Program-made: the position numbers and the translations under genes
Assembly (NCBI RefSeq): GCF_026427355.1
Contig: NZ_CP102666.1
Coordinates: forward strand, 124,001-188,000
Reading direction: 5' to 3'
Origin: Sphingobium sp. JS3065
GTDB taxonomy: Bacteria > Pseudomonadota > Alphaproteobacteria > Sphingomonadales > Sphingomonadaceae
DNA length: 64,000 nt
Notes under the pieces: generated by a model
The model's database searches: none
Told to the model about the DNA's origin: nothing
Seen by the model: the letters and a program-made list of their open reading frames with translations, nothing else
Shown here: piece by piece, positions 63,384 through 64,000 of the stretch
Numbering within the stretch: position 1 is the first letter of the stretch
Layout of the letters: the number at the start of each line of letters is the position of its first letter

Positions 63384-63845
63384 TCAGCCATCACCCGGCA
63401 GGCGTTTGAAACCGTGCATTGAATACCACCATTGGATTGCGATGATGGCGCCTTTGGCAGGCTGAAGCAAACCGACCATCAGGATGACGGCAAGCGGCAG
63501 GATAATGGCGACCACCACACCTGCCGAGAGCCCGGCATCCTTTGTCAGCGCAATGATGAGAGGCGCCAGGAGATGGCCCGTCACAAAGATCGATACATAG
63601 GCCGGAAAGTCGTCCGCCTGTTGAGGCGTCCAGTCCTGACCGCATGCGCTGCATTGCGCGACGGGCTTGAGGAATCGCGGGAACAGCCGGTTTTCGCCAC
63701 AACGGGGGCATCGTCCGATCGCACCCCGTCTTACGGCTTCAAGGACTGAGGCGGAGACCGTCGCGCAATTATTCCGAGGGTCTCCGCGCGCAGCCGGGCA
63801 TCGTTCGATGCCGTTGCAGGGGGGCGTGAAGCCTTCCTCAGGCAT
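63384..63845 (-). CDS. DUF983 family zinc-ribbon membrane protein
   Basis: 153-residue protein of the DUF983 family, unknown function. A zinc ribbon (IGRCPRCGENRLF and AQCSACGQDW, four Cys) is followed by DDFPAYVSIFVTGHLLAPLI and two membrane helices, ending in LQPAKGAIIAIQWWYSMHGF. The start at 63845 is chosen because it overlaps the pckA stop by a few bases, with AGGG nearby. Earlier ATGs fall inside pckA. It probably follows pckA in one transcript. Confidence 0.88.
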   Translation of the reverse strand: MPEEGFTPPCNGIERCPAARGDPRNNCATVSASVLEAVRRGAIGRCPRCGENRLFPRFLKPVAQCSACGQDWTPQQADDFPAYVSIFVTGHLLAPLIIALTKDAGLSAGVVVAIILPLAVILMVGLLQPAKGAIIAIQWWYSMHGFKRLPGDG

Positions 63846-64000
63846 CGACCCTGGCCGTGGGGGCGGCCGACCGCACGCTTGCGTCGACATGATCTTCAAA
63901 TTGCGCGAAATTATCGATGAACTTGGCCACCAGCTCTCTTGCGGTTCTGTCATATTCGGCAGGATCAGCCCACGCACCACGCGGATCGAGCAGCTTGTCA
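63838..64000 (-). CDS. pckA: Phosphoenolpyruvate carboxykinase (ATP), C-terminal end only
   Basis: The minus strand from the window edge to the TGA at 63838-63840 encodes about 53 residues without a start: KLLDPRGAWADPAEYDRTAR, then LVAKFIDNFAQFEDHVDAS. This matches the C-terminal end of ATP-dependent PEP carboxykinase ('L-x-P-R-x-x-W-x-D-x-x-x-Y-D ... F-x-x-N-F-x-x-F'). The rest lies beyond 64000. PckA is the committed gluconeogenic enzyme and is usually chromosomal. Confidence 0.8.
   Translation of the reverse strand, partial: DKLLDPRGAWADPAEYDRTARELVAKFIDNFAQFEDHVDASVRSAAPTARVDA

Noticed and set aside
1..64000. tRNA or rRNA genes, integrase and attachment sites
   Set aside because: None was recognised by eye on either strand; short tRNA genes could still be missed without a covariance search.

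Overview
The window looks like alphaproteobacterial DNA, most likely from a sphingomonad (Sphingobium/Novosphingobium-like). The reasons are the GC-rich codon use, a MucR/Ros-type regulator, a DUF6771-like small protein, and an F-like transfer operon carrying DsbC and a TraF-type peptidase. No rRNA, tRNA, CRISPR array, integrase or replication gene was seen. Chromosomal-type genes (glmM; the 3' end of pckA at the right edge) suggest a chromosome with accessory blocks. A large plasmid or integrated element cannot be excluded.

Region 1 (1-8.7 kb) is an exopolysaccharide locus. It has a sugar-1-phosphate transferase (minus strand), an IS1380-family element, then a rightward run of O-antigen ligase/polymerase, Wza-type exporter, Wzc-type co-polymerase/tyrosine kinase and two exported proteins joined by start/stop overlaps. 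Region 2 (9-16.3 kb) has hypothetical exported proteins, a zinc-site-less MucR homologue, a nuclease-like hypothetical protein, a VirB1-like transglycosylase and a GNAT acetyltransferase. Region 3 (16.5-23.4 kb) holds a DprA-like/phosphoribosyltransferase gene pair, glmM, a MazEF pair with a frameshifted toxin gene, and a helix-turn-helix regulator.

Region 4 (24-44.6 kb) is a nearly uninterrupted F-type conjugation operon: traA-L-E-K-B-dsbC-traV-C-orf-trbI-traF(peptidase)-W-orf-U-orf-trbC-N-orf-traF-H-G. Four in-operon genes have no recognised function. A cluster of TGTCC/GGACA half-sites precedes traA. Relaxase (TraI), coupling protein (TraD) and a recognisable oriT are not in the window.

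Region 5 (44.6-52.7 kb) is defence- or stabilisation-like. It has a protein with a duplicated HNH-like zinc module, divergent from an ATPase/subtilase pair of the IetAS type that starts behind a perfect 11-bp palindrome, and then an Hsp70-like ATPase. Region 6 (53-64 kb) looks like ordinary genome: a PaaI-type thioesterase, a carboxymuconolactone-decarboxylase/ECF41 sigma operon with a matching ECF41 promoter, DUF2200, an Fsr-type MFS pump divergent from an AraC regulator, a frameshifted SulP transporter, a DUF389 membrane protein, small hypotheticals, DUF983 and the end of pckA.

The most promising leads are the DprA-like/PRTase pair, the HNH-like gene next to the IetAS-type pair, the tandem operator upstream of traA, and the unassigned genes in the transfer operon.
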